A DNA stretch of 64,000 nucleotides. It comes from Branchiostoma belcheri. Its lineage: Eukaryota > Chordata > Leptocardii > Amphioxiformes > Branchiostomatidae. A program made the position numbers and the translations under genes. A model generated the notes under the pieces. The model was not told the origin of the DNA and made no database searches. It saw nothing but the letters and a program-made list of their open reading frames with translations. Of the stretch, positions 36,501-47,289 are shown one piece after another (position 1 is the first letter of the stretch; each line of letters begins with the position of its first letter). Location: positions 127,902-191,901 of the forward strand of contig NW_017804442.1 in NCBI RefSeq assembly GCF_001625305.1. The letters are read 5' to 3'.

Positions 36501-36672
36501 CAAATATTTGGTCACTCACCAAGCACGGTGCACCAAGTGGTCCTAACCAGTAGTGGAAAGGGGGTGTTAGTTAAAAACCACTTTATCGTACTTACAGATA
36601 GTAGAGCAGCAGACAAACTCCCAGAAGCACCCAAGTTGGCGACAACGGCAGCAGATCCACCATCGAAGACAT
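30542..36672 (-). CDS. Cytochrome P450 B, CYP3-clan (CYP3A-like), 14 exons, 511 aa
   Basis: The exons, in coding order, are 36672-36596, 35752-35659, 35337-35285, 35071-34975, 34627-34511, 34182-34094, 33681-33533, 33221-33094, 32914-32836, 32595-32435, 32022-31934, 31624-31487, 31087-30925 and 30643-30542. All introns are GT-AG and every junction keeps phase. Exon lengths equal those of P450-A except exon 9 (79 against 85 nt) and exon 14 (102 against 108 nt). Key motifs are the N-terminal anchor, [13 protein letters not shown], the I-helix VGYDTT (311-316), ETLR (368-371) and [10 protein letters not shown] with Cys448 as heme ligand. The first I-helix position is Val instead of the common Ala, a mild change. 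Function is expected to be microsomal mono-oxygenation; substrate unknown. Intron 11 starts directly with a GTTG/GTCG tandem repeat. Exon 10 shares a 105-bp tract with P450-A that differs at one base. Confidence 0.92.
30725..30870. repeat. Dispersed repeat with 'aggcacggttctgg' core in P450-B intron 13
   Basis: The block ggcccaggcacggttctgg..gtgcatggttctggataa is related to the minisatellite at 820-1010 and to the element at 39220-39490. Its ends are not defined. Confidence 0.45.
31795..31932. repeat. (AACC/GACC)n tandem repeat at the splice donor of P450-B intron 11
   Basis: About 34 tetramer units of aacc and gacc end directly against exon 11. On the coding (minus) strand the intron therefore begins GTTGGTTGGTCGG, so the 5' splice site is the first unit of the microsatellite. 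Confidence 0.9.
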
Positions 36673-37070
36673 GATGTTCCAGGGAGCTTTGTACTACGTT
36701 CAGATGTCCTAGTGCCCACCCGAGATACGGATAGACCCAGTCCGTGTATCACGCGCTGGTATGGTGAAGTCACAATCCAAACAGTTTCTGGTACGACTTA
36801 CTGTTATTCATTAACGATTTCAATTGAATAAAGGAGCAAAGGTGTAAAATATAGGTCACTTATCCGTATTTTGGGATTATTTTATGTCATCCATACAGGT
36901 TTGGATGGAAAAAGCCCCCCCCCCCCCCCAAACTGCATTTGACATAGGAAATGCAAGTTACTGATACGATCATCCTTGCTGAACTTATTGCTAATGTTCA
37001 CGTGGAATGATCTTAATGCATATGCGAACGACATGACCACGTTTGGCGTCACTGTCATATCACCTTATCT
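36673..37070. other. Intergenic, 5' side of P450-B
   Basis: This should hold the P450-B promoter. No TATA box is visible. On the minus strand a GCGTG core occurs in cagcgcgtgata about 80 bases before the ATG, which is a partial match to an Ahr-type element only. A poly-C run lies at 36917-36930. Confidence 0.3.
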
Positions 37071-37327
37071 TAGCCTGGGTACCAGACTTTTGCCAGGGCC
37101 TGCACGTACTTACATACAGAGCAGCTCCTCGGCTTCAGGGCCAGGACTCCCCCTAGATACCCTAAAGTTAGACTCTAATACGTGATTTTCTTGGGGACAT
37201 GTTCTGTATCAGTATAGCCTGTATAATCGCACTTCGGCGTACCACACCACACATGATGGCCCTAGAAGCGAGGAGCCCCTGTGTGTATTACGTGCGAAGA
37301 GACTCTGACAGTCTGGCACCCAGGCTA
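37071..37327. mobile_element. MITE with TAGCCTGGGTACCAGACT ends
   Basis: The left end tagcctgggtaccagact pairs with the right end agtctggcacccaggcta (two mismatches). The 257-bp interior carries a decayed copy of the 50-bp LINE-tail unit (ctgtatcagtatagcctgta, near 37204). A 115-bp relative is at 49731-49845. Confidence 0.65.
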
Positions 37328-38264
37328 GATTTAAAGCAAAGGTCGAGGGTTGAGGACTTGGTTTCCTTCACCTTCATTCTACATATCCTACATGTTGCTA
37401 ACCTATGGTAGAAGGGCAGGGACGATTGGATTTTTTTGTGTGTTTGTAAACCTTGGTCATTGTTTTCTCACGGGGGTTGGGGAGGGGGCACATGTTCTCA
37501 ATCTATGATATTTGTATTTTCAACGTGTTTTGGGCTATTATAGATCAGGTGATCCTAGTGTAGACTCATATATAAAGATTAACCACACAGAGAATGAAAT
37601 GTTAGTCGTAAAAGCAAGTTATTCAATTCATTGTATACTGAACCTATGGCCTTGGCTGTGTTAAAAGTATTAAGGACTGAACACGCAGCATGCCTGGTAC
37701 CACTTCAATTTTTTTTTCAAAAACAACGTAGTCTAAAGCAAGCAATAACAAGAAGGGCAACAAGAAAAGTACATGTAATTCGGTTTAGTAAAACCATCAT
37801 GGTAATTGACATCAAGGCCTCAATCAATTTACTACCTTTATATACCACCACGTTCAATAATATTTTAAGATTATCTAATAAGCTTATAATATCAATACGC
37901 TCTTCATTATTTAATCAATACATTTCTTAAAATGTGTCCTATGCTTATACGTATGATCCAAAACCAAAATGTAACAATGGCCACTTAGTGGTCGGATACA
38001 GTATAGGTGATAAAGCTCATCGTCGTCATCATGTACTGTGTTCTGCGTCTACAGTCGTGTGGAGATGTCCTAACAGCAATATATGAATCTACAGTAAGGA
38101 CAAAATTTCTGAAAGGTTGCAGTTTACAGTGTTGCCGCGTGGGCACAACTTTGACGAAGAAAACTAAAAAAACATAGATGCACAAACGGCAGCTCTTAAT
38201 CTGACAGCTAACACGTGTCACTTTTGGAAGTCAAACAAGTCAGAAGTGTTCTGCTGACGCTCTG

Positions 38265-38515
38265 TGTTCTGCTGTAGCCTCCTTGTCAGGCGTTCCAGGA
38301 TCGGCCCTTTTCTTTTTTTTGGGGGGGGGNNNNNNNNNNNNNNNNNNNNTTTTTTGGGGGGGGGGGTATTTTCTGATCAAACGCAAGCATTAGAAGCTCT
38401 AACACTAGTATGCCATCCCTGACACAACTAGGTTTGGTGGCCGGAGCTTCTAATGCGTGCAATCTACGCCCCCAAATAAAAAAAAGACCGATCCCGAAAC
38501 GCCTGAAAAGGAGGC
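38265..38515. mobile_element. Nested foldback element containing an assembly gap
   Basis: The outer arm (agcctccttgtcaggcgttcc, then aggatcggcccttt) is mirrored at the right (gaccgatcccgaaacgcctgaaaaggaggct). The inner arm gcattagaagctc is mirrored by gagcttctaatgc. The left arm ends in T and G runs that border 20 N bases (38330-38349), and the right side of the gap again starts with T and G runs. The element lies just downstream of P450-C. Confidence 0.6.
38330..38349. other. Assembly gap of 20 N
   Basis: Twenty N bases lie between a run of nine G and a run ttttttgggggggggg. The true length is unknown; homopolymers and the surrounding inverted repeat probably caused the break. Confidence 0.95.
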
Positions 38516-38534
38516 TAGTACTGCTGGCATCTCC

Positions 38535-41500
38535 CTAAGAACGGGCTTCCACCTTCAGCCACACGCCGCCCTCTATCTGGTTTCCGAGAGTGTTCTTAAT
38601 GCGGATGGGGATCTGAAAAACAACAAAAATAGAATCATACAAATGAATTCATGACCCGACATCATCATCTTCGTGACTCCGGATTATTCGGGTGAGGTAC
38701 GTTTGATAAAGTTACTTCAGTACCCCCTGTCCCTCATGGTGGGCACTCCCAGAGGGAAGCCACTGGATTAGTCTACCAGCCACGAACTTACCAAGCCTGC
38801 TTCGTCGCACTTCAGACGAAATGAACAAGACAGAGCCTTAGAGTTGTTTGTCATATGTTTCGCGCGACAATTGTACTTGGTACAATGTCAGGCCGTAACT
38901 ATATATAACACAACAAATACCTCAAGGCTAATATAGCAGGGAAAATCAAGTGGCTGACTATTTCTTGAGGCAAAGAAAGTTGATAATATTTGCAGATAGA
39001 AAACTTACCACGGTCTTATCGGAGGTGACGAAGCGGAACTTCTCCAGAGCTTTGGCCAGAGCAAATTTCAGCTCGAGCAGGGCCAGCCGCATGCCGACAC
39101 AGTTCCGGGGTCCGGAGCCGAACGGCAGGTAGGCGTAAGGGTCACGGGCCTCCTTCTCTTCCTTGCTGAACCTGGGAAAGAAAACTCGTCAGCTAAATAT
39201 CAACAGGAGTATCCAGAGACGTGCTTTATCCAGACCCATACTCAGGCACGGTTCTGGATAGTCCAAGAAGCCTGGTTACCAGACCTATTATAGCTCCCGA
39301 GTCCTGCATTCTCTCCGCAAATATTTGCTATAACAGGTCTGGTAACAAGGCGAATCCAGGCGAATCCAGAAACGTGCCAAAGGCACATCTACGTTCTTGG
39401 ATACGCGGAGACTATCCATAACCGTATCCGAGCAAAACCCTAACCCAGAGAACTACAATGTAGATAGGCACGGTTCTGGATACGATTGGGTTCAAAGATT
39501 ACTACATGGCGTTCTGTATGCAAGAGAGAGTTTTCAACATGACGATGTCGGTTTCCTTTTACAGAAAGAAGAAGAGGGATAAATACATGGTTTGACATTA
39601 GCATATCTTATAATTTACTCAAGTTGGATTCCATATACTAAGCACACATATGCACAGGGAGGTGCTTGAGGAACTCTGGGGGAATCACGGTGCCCAAGGC
39701 ACGGACAAACAGACTGTATAACTCGTTCCTCCACTACACAATCAGACTGTACAATAGCCAAATGCAGACCTAGTGTTCTTTTTTTTCATGTCCCACTCTT
39801 GTATGTAATTGTCTTGTGCGTTTCTTATACTTAATAAAATGTAAAGTCCACACAATTCAGGAGTACTATGTACCCCTGCTATGTTGACTATTCTTAATAA
39901 AATTGGAAAAAATACTAGTATTACCTCTCAGGCCTGAACCTCTCCGGTTCCGGCCAGATGTCCTCGTCATAGTGTATGGGGTACACGGGGATGTTGACGA
40001 TGGTTCCGGCTGGGATGTGCAGACCTTTTACCTCAGTATCCTCCTTACACACACGATCAAACCTACAGGCAACCAGAGAGCAGTTCATACGTATAATATT
40101 GACCATTGGCAATGTTAATACAGTGACTGGAGAGAAGGCATAAGGCTGTAGTGTCACCAATTTGGCCAAGCACACAATCTTCTCTATCAGTATGAGTGTG
40201 TTGGTCAGTCTTTAACGCATGGGCCTCACCCATACATGGACCCGAAGACTCAATTTCTTCCTCTGAAGGACGATTTGGTAGCTAATGAAGCAGCCAATAC
40301 GTTTAAGACAATGAAGATGAAAGCACGAATGTTAAACTACAATTTGCACAAAATTTCAAAAGAAGAATCTTTAAACAGTGCTTATATTAAATCCGTAATA
40401 TTTTCTGACCTAAAACGAACTTACACACTCGTCAGATGTAAGTCGGGATTGCTTATTGCGGCCAGTCACAAAATGCACAAATTTATGTTCGTTTGTTTTT
40501 TGATTTCATGCACTTTCTTCACCGCACCCCACCGGCCGCAATAGCCGTACACCCTGGGCGGGATGCCCTAGATGGGGCTTTGCTCAGTATTTTATAGAAC
40601 TAGAGTAGAACTCGCTCTTACCTCTGGGCAGCGGGGAACATCCTGAGGGTCTCACTGACGCACATGTCCAAGTAGTGCATCTCATTCACAGCTTCGTAGT
40701 CCAGCTTGCCCTGAAGTAAAAAAAAATGGTGTATTCTTATAAAAATAGAGTGGAGTAGAGTAGAGTAGAGTAGGGAAGAGTAGAGTAGAGTAGAGTAGAG
40801 TAGAGTAGAGTAGAGTAAAGTGGAGTGGAGTGGAGTGGAGTGGAGTAGAGTAGAGTAGAGTAGAGTAGAGTAGAGTAGAGTAGAGTAGAGTAGAGTAGAG
40901 AGGAGTGGAGTGGAGTGGAGTGGAGTGGAGTGGAGTGGAGTGGAGTGGAGTGGAGTGGAGTGGAGTAGAGTAGAGTAGAGTAGAGTAAAGTAGAGTAGAG
41001 TAGAGAGGAGTGGAGTGGAGTAGAGTACAGTAGAGTACAGTAGAGTAGAGTAGAGTAAAGTAGGGTAGAATAGAGCAGAGCAGAGCAGAGTAGAGTAGGG
41101 AAGAGTAGAGTAAAGCAGGGAAGAGTAGAGTGTACGTACTCTCTTCTGAATGACGGTGTCCACTTCCTCGATAACCTTGTCTTGCACCTCTGGGTGGACA
41201 GCCAGGTTGTAGGCTGTGAGAGAGATGGTGTTGGCCGTCGTCTCGTACCCAGCTACCCAGAACAGAACGGCGTTGCCCTTGATCTCCTTCTTGGAAACAC
41301 CTTATGGTTTAATAAAAAGCAACAGCAAAGCGTCAGTAGCCTGACTACATCATATAGCAACCCTTCTTATGATCAGTCCTCTAGAAACGTGATCATCAAC
41401 TCAGTTAGAAGAATCGTGGGGCAATCTAGTGCATCTATGCATATGTGCTAACCTCGACCAATTACTATGAGACTGAGAGGGATACACAGACAGACTGGTG

Positions 41501-44500
41501 AGTTTCATGCTTCTGAATGCTGCCTTGTCAACTTTCCTGGTGATGGTGATAGATAGATAGTACAGGCATTCCATGCACTGCGCTTCAGGTAGATTGCGGA
41601 CACAGACTTTCTGCCACCTTCGTAACGACACCGCCAATGCGTGCTAGCAGTGTTGTTCTTATCCACAGTAAGTACTGACCGTGTTTGACCATGTCCTTCG
41701 GCACTTCCCCGTCCAGTTCTTTGTTGTGAGCCTTAAGCATCAGCTGGAGGAAGTCCACCCTTTTCTGAAAATGTTTTATGTACATTGATTAAAAGCCTGA
41801 ACCATAAGAGCGATGTGGTCCCTTTGTGGGAAGGATGAACTATATTCCACCCTGATATAGAAAAAAACTGCAATTTAAGACAGAGCTAATTTCAAAGCAG
41901 ATTTCTTGGGGAGCAAATGGATTCTATAGGCCAGTTTGTAACCAGTTGACTCCCGTCATTGAATAGTGTCAATAGAAATCTGCTCTTTGAGATTAAGACA
42001 TATCAAAAGTTGAGTGAAAAGGTTGCATCTTACGGCCTCCTCTTCGTTGGTTTTTCTCATGTCAATCACGTTGTCGACCGCCGAGCTGAAGAAAGTCATC
42101 ACTTTTTTGGAAAACAGGGAGTAGCCGAGTTTCTCCATGACGTTCGCCAACTTAGGGAACAGAACTATGAGGGCAACAAGAACAATGTATTAGTTGATTG
42201 TTAAGACAGTTTTAACTGTAAGCAAGGTTGTCAAAAGTGTCCAGTGCTCCACTGTGAACTGGAGGAACTAGCTCTAGATGGAGCCACATTAGAGCCTGAG
42301 CGGAGACGGGGGGCGACACAAGTTATCTGGCACGTATGACCCATGACACATATACTCACAGAGAATGATGATGATAGGGTTGAATAGATTGAACTCGAAC
42401 AGCTTTTTGGCGTTTGCGACGAACGGGTGGTCAGGGTTGTGTAGAGAGTCCACATCTACTCCAAACGCCGTGCCTGAAATCACATCCATCGTGTAGGCAC
42501 CGGCCAGACTGGGGGAGAGACCAAGAGGTTTTTTAAGGCGACTTTTCGGTGACCGTCGATCACCTTCCTCAGGGCGATTCTGACTGGTTCACATTGCACA
42601 GAACGGACGTTCCTGCTATAGATGCGTCCTCAAGCGATATTTACATATCTACAAAGTTACAGGGTAGATACAGACAGTACGTTTTATTACCTTAATCAAA
42701 AGTCTATCACAGAGCCCAATCATGTTTTTTAAAATTTTATGTATGTATATATATTTTTTTTGCTACCGTAAGTCGAGAAATTGTGGATGGATCTTTATGA
42801 TATATAGCCTCTAAGTTGAAATATGCAGCAAAGATGTTGGAGGATCTAAAATCTAAGGTGACCTCCAGGTCTGAGTGTGTAGTACTCACTCTTTCAGGTT
42901 AAACTGGACGTCATTTTTCGCGTTCTCGTCCAAGTTGGCTACAAAGTTGTCCGCACACTTCTCCACGACCAGGGCCATCTGTGGAAGAACCCAATAAAAA
43001 AAACGTTTAAGCTAAACGTACTTCCTTTCCAGAGAGTATATATATAACCATAGAATGTTTCTGGATACAGTCATCATTGCTGTCTCACGTCAGTTCAGTA
43101 TATCACGGAAATTTCAACATTTATCACACAATGTCGCCATGCCAGTTTTACATTTCTACAAACGGTATTTTTGTTATGGTTGAATCAAAGCCATACCAAA
43201 AATATTCCTGACTTCGTTTAAGATAGAGGACAGATAAAGGGTCCAGGGAGAATTTGATTACTTACATCTTCTTTCATATAACACCCTCACACACAACGAA
43301 GGTTAGTAGTCCACTAGTGTGCTGTATCTTTTTAAAAAAAGAATGCCAGTTCTCGCCATAGACAGTGCAGACAGTAGTGTTGACTTTACATACCTGCTTA
43401 AGTTTCCCGGAACTGAAGGTGGGTGAGATGGCACTGCGGACCCGTTTCCAGTCCGCGTCCTTAAGGATGGTGAGTCCATTGCCGAGAAGTTCTCCCTGGC
43501 CCTCGAAAATCTGCAAGTTTTATACGTTGTAATTTAGATAAGAAAAATAAAACAAGAGAACAAAGAATATCCTGACTGGAATATTCCTTATTGGCAGGCA
43601 GTATTGTAGCTGGTGGCTCCCTTGGGTATGGAATACGAAGGATATGTTCTTGCAATTGTATTGGAATAACTCTAACTTTAGGATTAAAGAGAGGGACTAA
43701 AGATGCCATCTACATCAGGGCACTACAACCATCCCTCAACAGAGACAGGGGGCGCCACAGATTTTATGCAACTTATGATCCACTGCTCACGGAGTCACGT
43801 GTGTTATCTGCGTGGCGTCACGTAAGCGGTGGATTGCTCATTCCTTGACAAAGACTGGAGTTGTACAGCCGAAAATTTGGGTGAGTCCGATCTCGTATGT
43901 TGGAAATTGCAGTTCAATCTTGTTTCATAACTTTTACTTTATGTGAGTACAGATTCTGATGTTGCATGTCACGTACCCTTCTGTTGGTGAACGTGTTGGC
44001 CTCCTTCACGGTGATGTCCTTCACAAGTTCCAGGTCACCGACTAACAGGATCGGCTGTCGGCCTTCGAAAATCCTAAAATACAATAAAATAACATAAAAA
44101 TAAAATAGGCGATGTTTGTATACGTCTTCGACTGAGATGCATGAAGTAGATCTACATGACATTGTGTAAGTTTGCCATTGCGAAAATGAAAATGCAAAAT
44201 GATTGTCGCTATCACATTATTACCATTTAATCATCGTCATTACAATATAATTTTCAAACATGACTCTAGATAGCAGGCTTTGCCTCCTCTGGCGGAGCAA
44301 ATAGGAACTGCAGCAAACAAACTCTCTTTTAAAGACAGACTTACAAATGAATGAATGAACGCATATACACAAAGATACAAACAAACTTACCCCCAGACTT
44401 TGTTGAACTTCTTGTAACATTCCTGGTCGAACTTGCCTACGCCCTTCATGAAATACAATAAACAAGAGTAAATGATAATCACACACGCAAACAACAACAA

Positions 44501-47178
44501 TTTCAGCAGAGAAAAATGGGAAACTAAGATCATGGAGGTAGAAATGAACTACCTTCATGATAGCTTTTATACCAAACTTTTACAGACAATTTACCAGCAT
44601 TGTGGTTGATACGTATACGTTTTGCAGTGGACAATCACTTCTACATTGCTACCATATGAAGACGCCCTTTTCCTCCACTGTATTATTCCAAACACACTAG
44701 ACCTATCGCCAAAATAGTCTTTTGTCTTTTACTTTCACAAAGATTTCCCTCCTGGTTCTGACTTGTAAACAGGAAAAGAAGTGAATCAAAAGTTCTGCAA
44801 AAAAAGAAAAACCCTGGGGCGCTGTAGTTGTTCGTGTCGCTATGTTTATTCAGTGCTAAGTGACCTCTGGTAACCCCGGGCTGCAAATGTGGGTAAACGG
44901 TCATGTGTTTGTCCCAGGGCCAACTCTGAGTCAGGCCGTGCATGGATGTATGCGTGGTTATGTCATCAGCTGGAATACTCTACCCAGTAACCTCATGATT
45001 TCATACTACATAATTTCCTTGTGGGTAAACGATCATGTGTAAAAAAAATGTCTCAGGGCCAACTCTGAGTCAGGCCATATGAATGCTTTATTGGTTTATT
45101 TGCATTAAAACACAACAACACTGTCCCAAAAATGGCAGCCAGAGGCTGAATTGACATTGGGGCATCACATTATTAGTATTAAACGTCATATTAAGTCATG
45201 CATGGATGTATGCGTGGTTATGTCATCAACTAAAATACTCAAGCCAGCAACCTCATGATGCCATACTGCATAATGTCCTTGATGACTTCAAGGCTAAACT
45301 GACTTCCCAAGCCCTCCCCAGTTGTTACTAAGGGCTTAAAACTTCTACCGGGCTTTGGGAGGCGGCTGGAAAGAGTAGAAATCGCCCAAATAGGGAGAGA
45401 GCATGCCAAGGGAGTTTGGTCGAAGAGAGAACAGTTTGCTGGTCCCGAGACTGTTCTCACCCCGATCAAACTCTCCTGGCATGCCATCTCCCTATTTGGC
45501 CAATTTCTACTCTTTCCAGCTGCCCCCCGAAGCCTAGTAGAGGCTAACTAAGGGCCTGATGCTGTCAGTATTGTCTGGCTGCCAGTAGTAACACCCTTTC
45601 CATCAGACACTGCGACTGCTGTGCTAAGATTTGACGGATCGCTCAGTAAATTCAATTGATAAAAGATATTTCAAACAATTTTGTGATTTTTTTTTCTTAA
45701 TTCTGAATCAGTTTTTTTTTCACTTTGCCTCGTATTCCAATTATGACCAAGGGTCGCGCACTGACAGATCCAACATTGTTCGGTTGCTAAGTAGCAAAGG
45801 GGCCTAACAACCACCCTATGCATACTGTACCTCCCGTCAGGGCATGGTGTCACCTGTTTGACCCTTTCCTTTGTGCCGTGTATTATTTAGATGTAGATCC
45901 AGCTGCTTGGGGTTGCAATTCTTAGCACTGCCGTCTTTGTTAAGAAACCCCGGTGTGACAAACATTTGTAAAGAAAAACCCCTGTATGCCACCAGGCTTA
46001 TTTAAAGGGAAGGCACAATGGCCAAGTGGGTAAAGTGCTCGCCTCGTATTCGGTAGGTCGTGAGTAATCTCCAAGCAGATCCCTATCGGTGGCAAAAAAG
46101 ACAGTATCAAATTGGCCAGGCAATATCCATTGGCCAGAGAAGCTCCGCGGCCACCGACGGGTTGTTGGTGGGGATCAGGACAAAAAAAACGGCCATATAT
46201 ACAAAGGTAACGATCATTCCCCACAACCTCTGCTTGGAGAGTAGGTCGTGAGTTTGATCCCCGGGCGAGTCATACCAAAGACTTTAAAGATGGTACTTAT
46301 TGCTTTCACTGCTTAGCACTGAGCATTTGAGAAAGAGTATGGGAGTCAAACACACACCACTACCAGTGGACTGGCCCCCTGCTGTAGTGACTGCTGTGTG
46401 TGGCCCAGGGCTAATTGACGCGGGAAGGCTCTTTTAACTTTTCCAACATACCTGCCCGTATGAGAAGTAGTTTCCAACCAGCGGCGCGGGTTTGGGGCCA
46501 GGGATGCCCAGGTCTTTGAAGGTGGAATACGGCCACGTCGAGAACCTATAGGGGTGTCCAAGTGACATAAGTATGCTGGTTAATGTTTAAACCCTTTCGA
46601 GGATCATTTGCAACATTTGCAACATAATAGATCTAGTGAAATTAGCAAACGTTTTAATTGAAACGAGCGTAAACAAAACAAATAGGGCCACAATACGGCC
46701 AGATAGAGGTTTAAACCTAACGCTATTTCACATTAAATATTATGTTTCTTTGGAATTCTGCAGCAAGCCAGTGATCTTTTCAATGGCATGGTTAGACTAA
46801 CCGTTATTCACCAGACCATGCTACTCAAGCAACTGGATAGAGTGTGAAAACTGTCAGACGTTTCAAGTAGCATTCACTACTTTGACTAACGGTGTCTAAC
46901 GGAATCTGTAGCTGTGTTAATTCTTGTGTATCTCATTACCTCGATCGACGTAACTAACAGTTATTGTTCAATAGTCACTAGGACCAAAGGTGAATTGCCT
47001 ACTTGCAACGACGACAGTTCAACCTTAAGTCAATCACCAAAGCTGGTGTGTTAGGCCGAAGGGCGATTATACCAGCTATACAGATACAGATACCTTAAGA
47101 AGCTACTCACAGGTAAAGCAGGACCGCACACAGCCCTACCAATAACCAGGTAGGGGAGAAGGGCAGGAGTTCCAACAT
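38535..47178 (-). CDS. Cytochrome P450 C, CYP3-clan (CYP3A-like), 14 exons, 503 aa
   Basis: The exons, in coding order, are 47178-47111, 46545-46452, 44453-44401, 44073-43977, 43510-43394, 42978-42890, 42508-42360, 42164-42034, 41764-41680, 41300-41140, 40710-40622, 40062-39925, 39171-39009 and 38612-38535. All introns are GT-AG and in phase. At 503 aa it has the typical CYP3A length. Visible motifs are the N-terminal anchor ([20 protein letters not shown]), [13 protein letters not shown], the I-helix AGYETT (311-316), ETLR (368-371), PERFRPER before the heme loop, and [10 protein letters not shown] with Cys448. Exon 1 (68 nt) and exon 8 (131 nt) have the lengths found in P450-D but not in A or B, so C and D form a pair. 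A TATA box and a TGAGTCAGC element precede it. Intron 10 holds a long 5-bp tandem array, and introns 1, 2, 4, 7 and 12 hold mobile-element fragments. Confidence 0.92.
39220..39490. mobile_element. Nested foldback elements in P450-C intron 12
   Basis: The outer ends ctcaggcacggttctggatagtcc and gactatccataaccgtatc are inverted relatives. Inside, ggttaccagacctattatagc (39274-39294) is mirrored by gctataacaggtctggtaac, forming a compact second hairpin of about 75 bp. It shares its core with 820-1010 and 30725-30870. Confidence 0.55.
40236..40544 (+). other. Open frame of 102 codons inside P450-C intron 11, opposite strand
   Basis: An ATG-started frame encodes a Lys-rich protein with a hydrophobic C-terminal part ([13 protein letters not shown]). 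No splice-site support, family or promoter is seen. It may be chance or an old transposon piece. Confidence 0.15.
40745..41125. repeat. 5-bp tandem array (TAGAG/TGGAG)n in P450-C intron 10
   Basis: About 75 units of tagag and tggag, organised in blocks of one or the other form, fill almost the whole intron between exons 10 and 11. Long open frames reading STLLYSTLL on the minus strand come from it. Confidence 0.95.
42260..42350 (+). mobile_element. Decayed retroelement C-terminal fragment (same peptide as at 13590)
   Basis: The run cattagagcctgagcggagacggggggcgacacaag matches, with changes, the DNA encoding the [13 protein letters not shown] peptide. It sits at the start of intron 7 of P450-C. 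Confidence 0.35.
42541..42572 (-). other. Hairpin motif CTGAGGAA-stem-GAAA
   Basis: On the minus strand the sequence reads ccCTGAGGAA, GGTGA, a 7-base loop, TCACC and GAAA, a perfect 5-bp stem between two fixed boxes. The same layout with other stem bases recurs across this window (see findings). It resembles the core order of a hammerhead ribozyme but has one extra A after CUGANGA. Confidence 0.4.
43678..43805 (+). mobile_element. Retroelement C-terminal fragment (Penelope-like, tentative)
   Basis: The frame encodes [19 protein letters not shown] and then ATYDPLL. It is the best preserved of three copies of this peptide in the window. It lies in intron 4 of P450-C, antisense to the gene. 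Confidence 0.5.
44885..45290. repeat. Tandem duplication split by an insertion, P450-C intron 2
   Basis: The block gtgggtaaacggtcatgtg..cagggccaactctgagtcaggcc..gcatggatgtatgcgtggttatgtcatcagc..cctcatgat occurs at 44890-45003. It occurs again at 45021-45075 plus 45193-45258. The second copy is interrupted at about 45080-45192 by sequence containing 'tttattggtttatttgcattaaaacacaacaac', probably an inserted retroelement tail. Confidence 0.6.
45336..45546. mobile_element. Foldback MITE, copy F2, in P450-C intron 2
   Basis: This 211-bp copy of the family with ..GTAGAGGCTA ends has long inverted arms sharing ggcggctggaaagagtagaaat and ctttccagc. It is flanked by a perfect 9-bp duplication, ACTAAGGGC (45327-45335 and 45547-45555). 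Confidence 0.85.
46027..46440 (+). mobile_element. tRNA-derived SINE interrupted by a hAT-like MITE
   Basis: The tRNA-like head starts aatggccaagtgggtaaagtgctcgcc and breaks at 46064. After the inserted MITE it resumes with ggtcgtgagtttgatccccgggcg, the B-box half. The SINE body continues to about 46440 (accactaccagtggactggccccctg). A reverse piece of the same body is at 53020-53130. It lies in intron 1/2 sequence close to P450-C exon 2. Confidence 0.75.
46065..46243. mobile_element. hAT-like MITE with TAATCTCCAAGCAGATC ends
   Basis: The left end taatctccaagcag and the right end ctgcttggagagta are inverted. The flanks repeat ggtcgtgag (9 bases; 8 would be the usual hAT value and the border is ambiguous by a base). 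The interior holds the shared 'aaattggccaggca' and 'ggccagagaag' blocks. Confidence 0.75.
47041..47095. repeat. Single 50-bp LINE-tail unit in P450-C intron 1
   Basis: The sequence aagctggtgtgttaggccgaagggcgattataccagctatacagatacag is one diverged unit of the tandem tail described at 2740-2892, in the opposite orientation. It ends 16 bases before exon 1. Confidence 0.6.
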
Positions 47179-47289
47179 GTTGGCCTCTCTTCACGTAGAT
47201 CAGCTCAGAAGTTTTGTCTGGAACCGTTCAGAAACCCGGCCGGCTGCAGGGACCACTTGTTGATCGAGGTACGGCCCCAGACCTATGCC

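Noticed and set aside
40618-41187. Frame rich in [10 protein letters not shown] spanning P450-C exons 10 and 11
   Set aside because: The middle is a pentamer repeat inside intron 10; the ends are true exon sequence and were used in the gene model.
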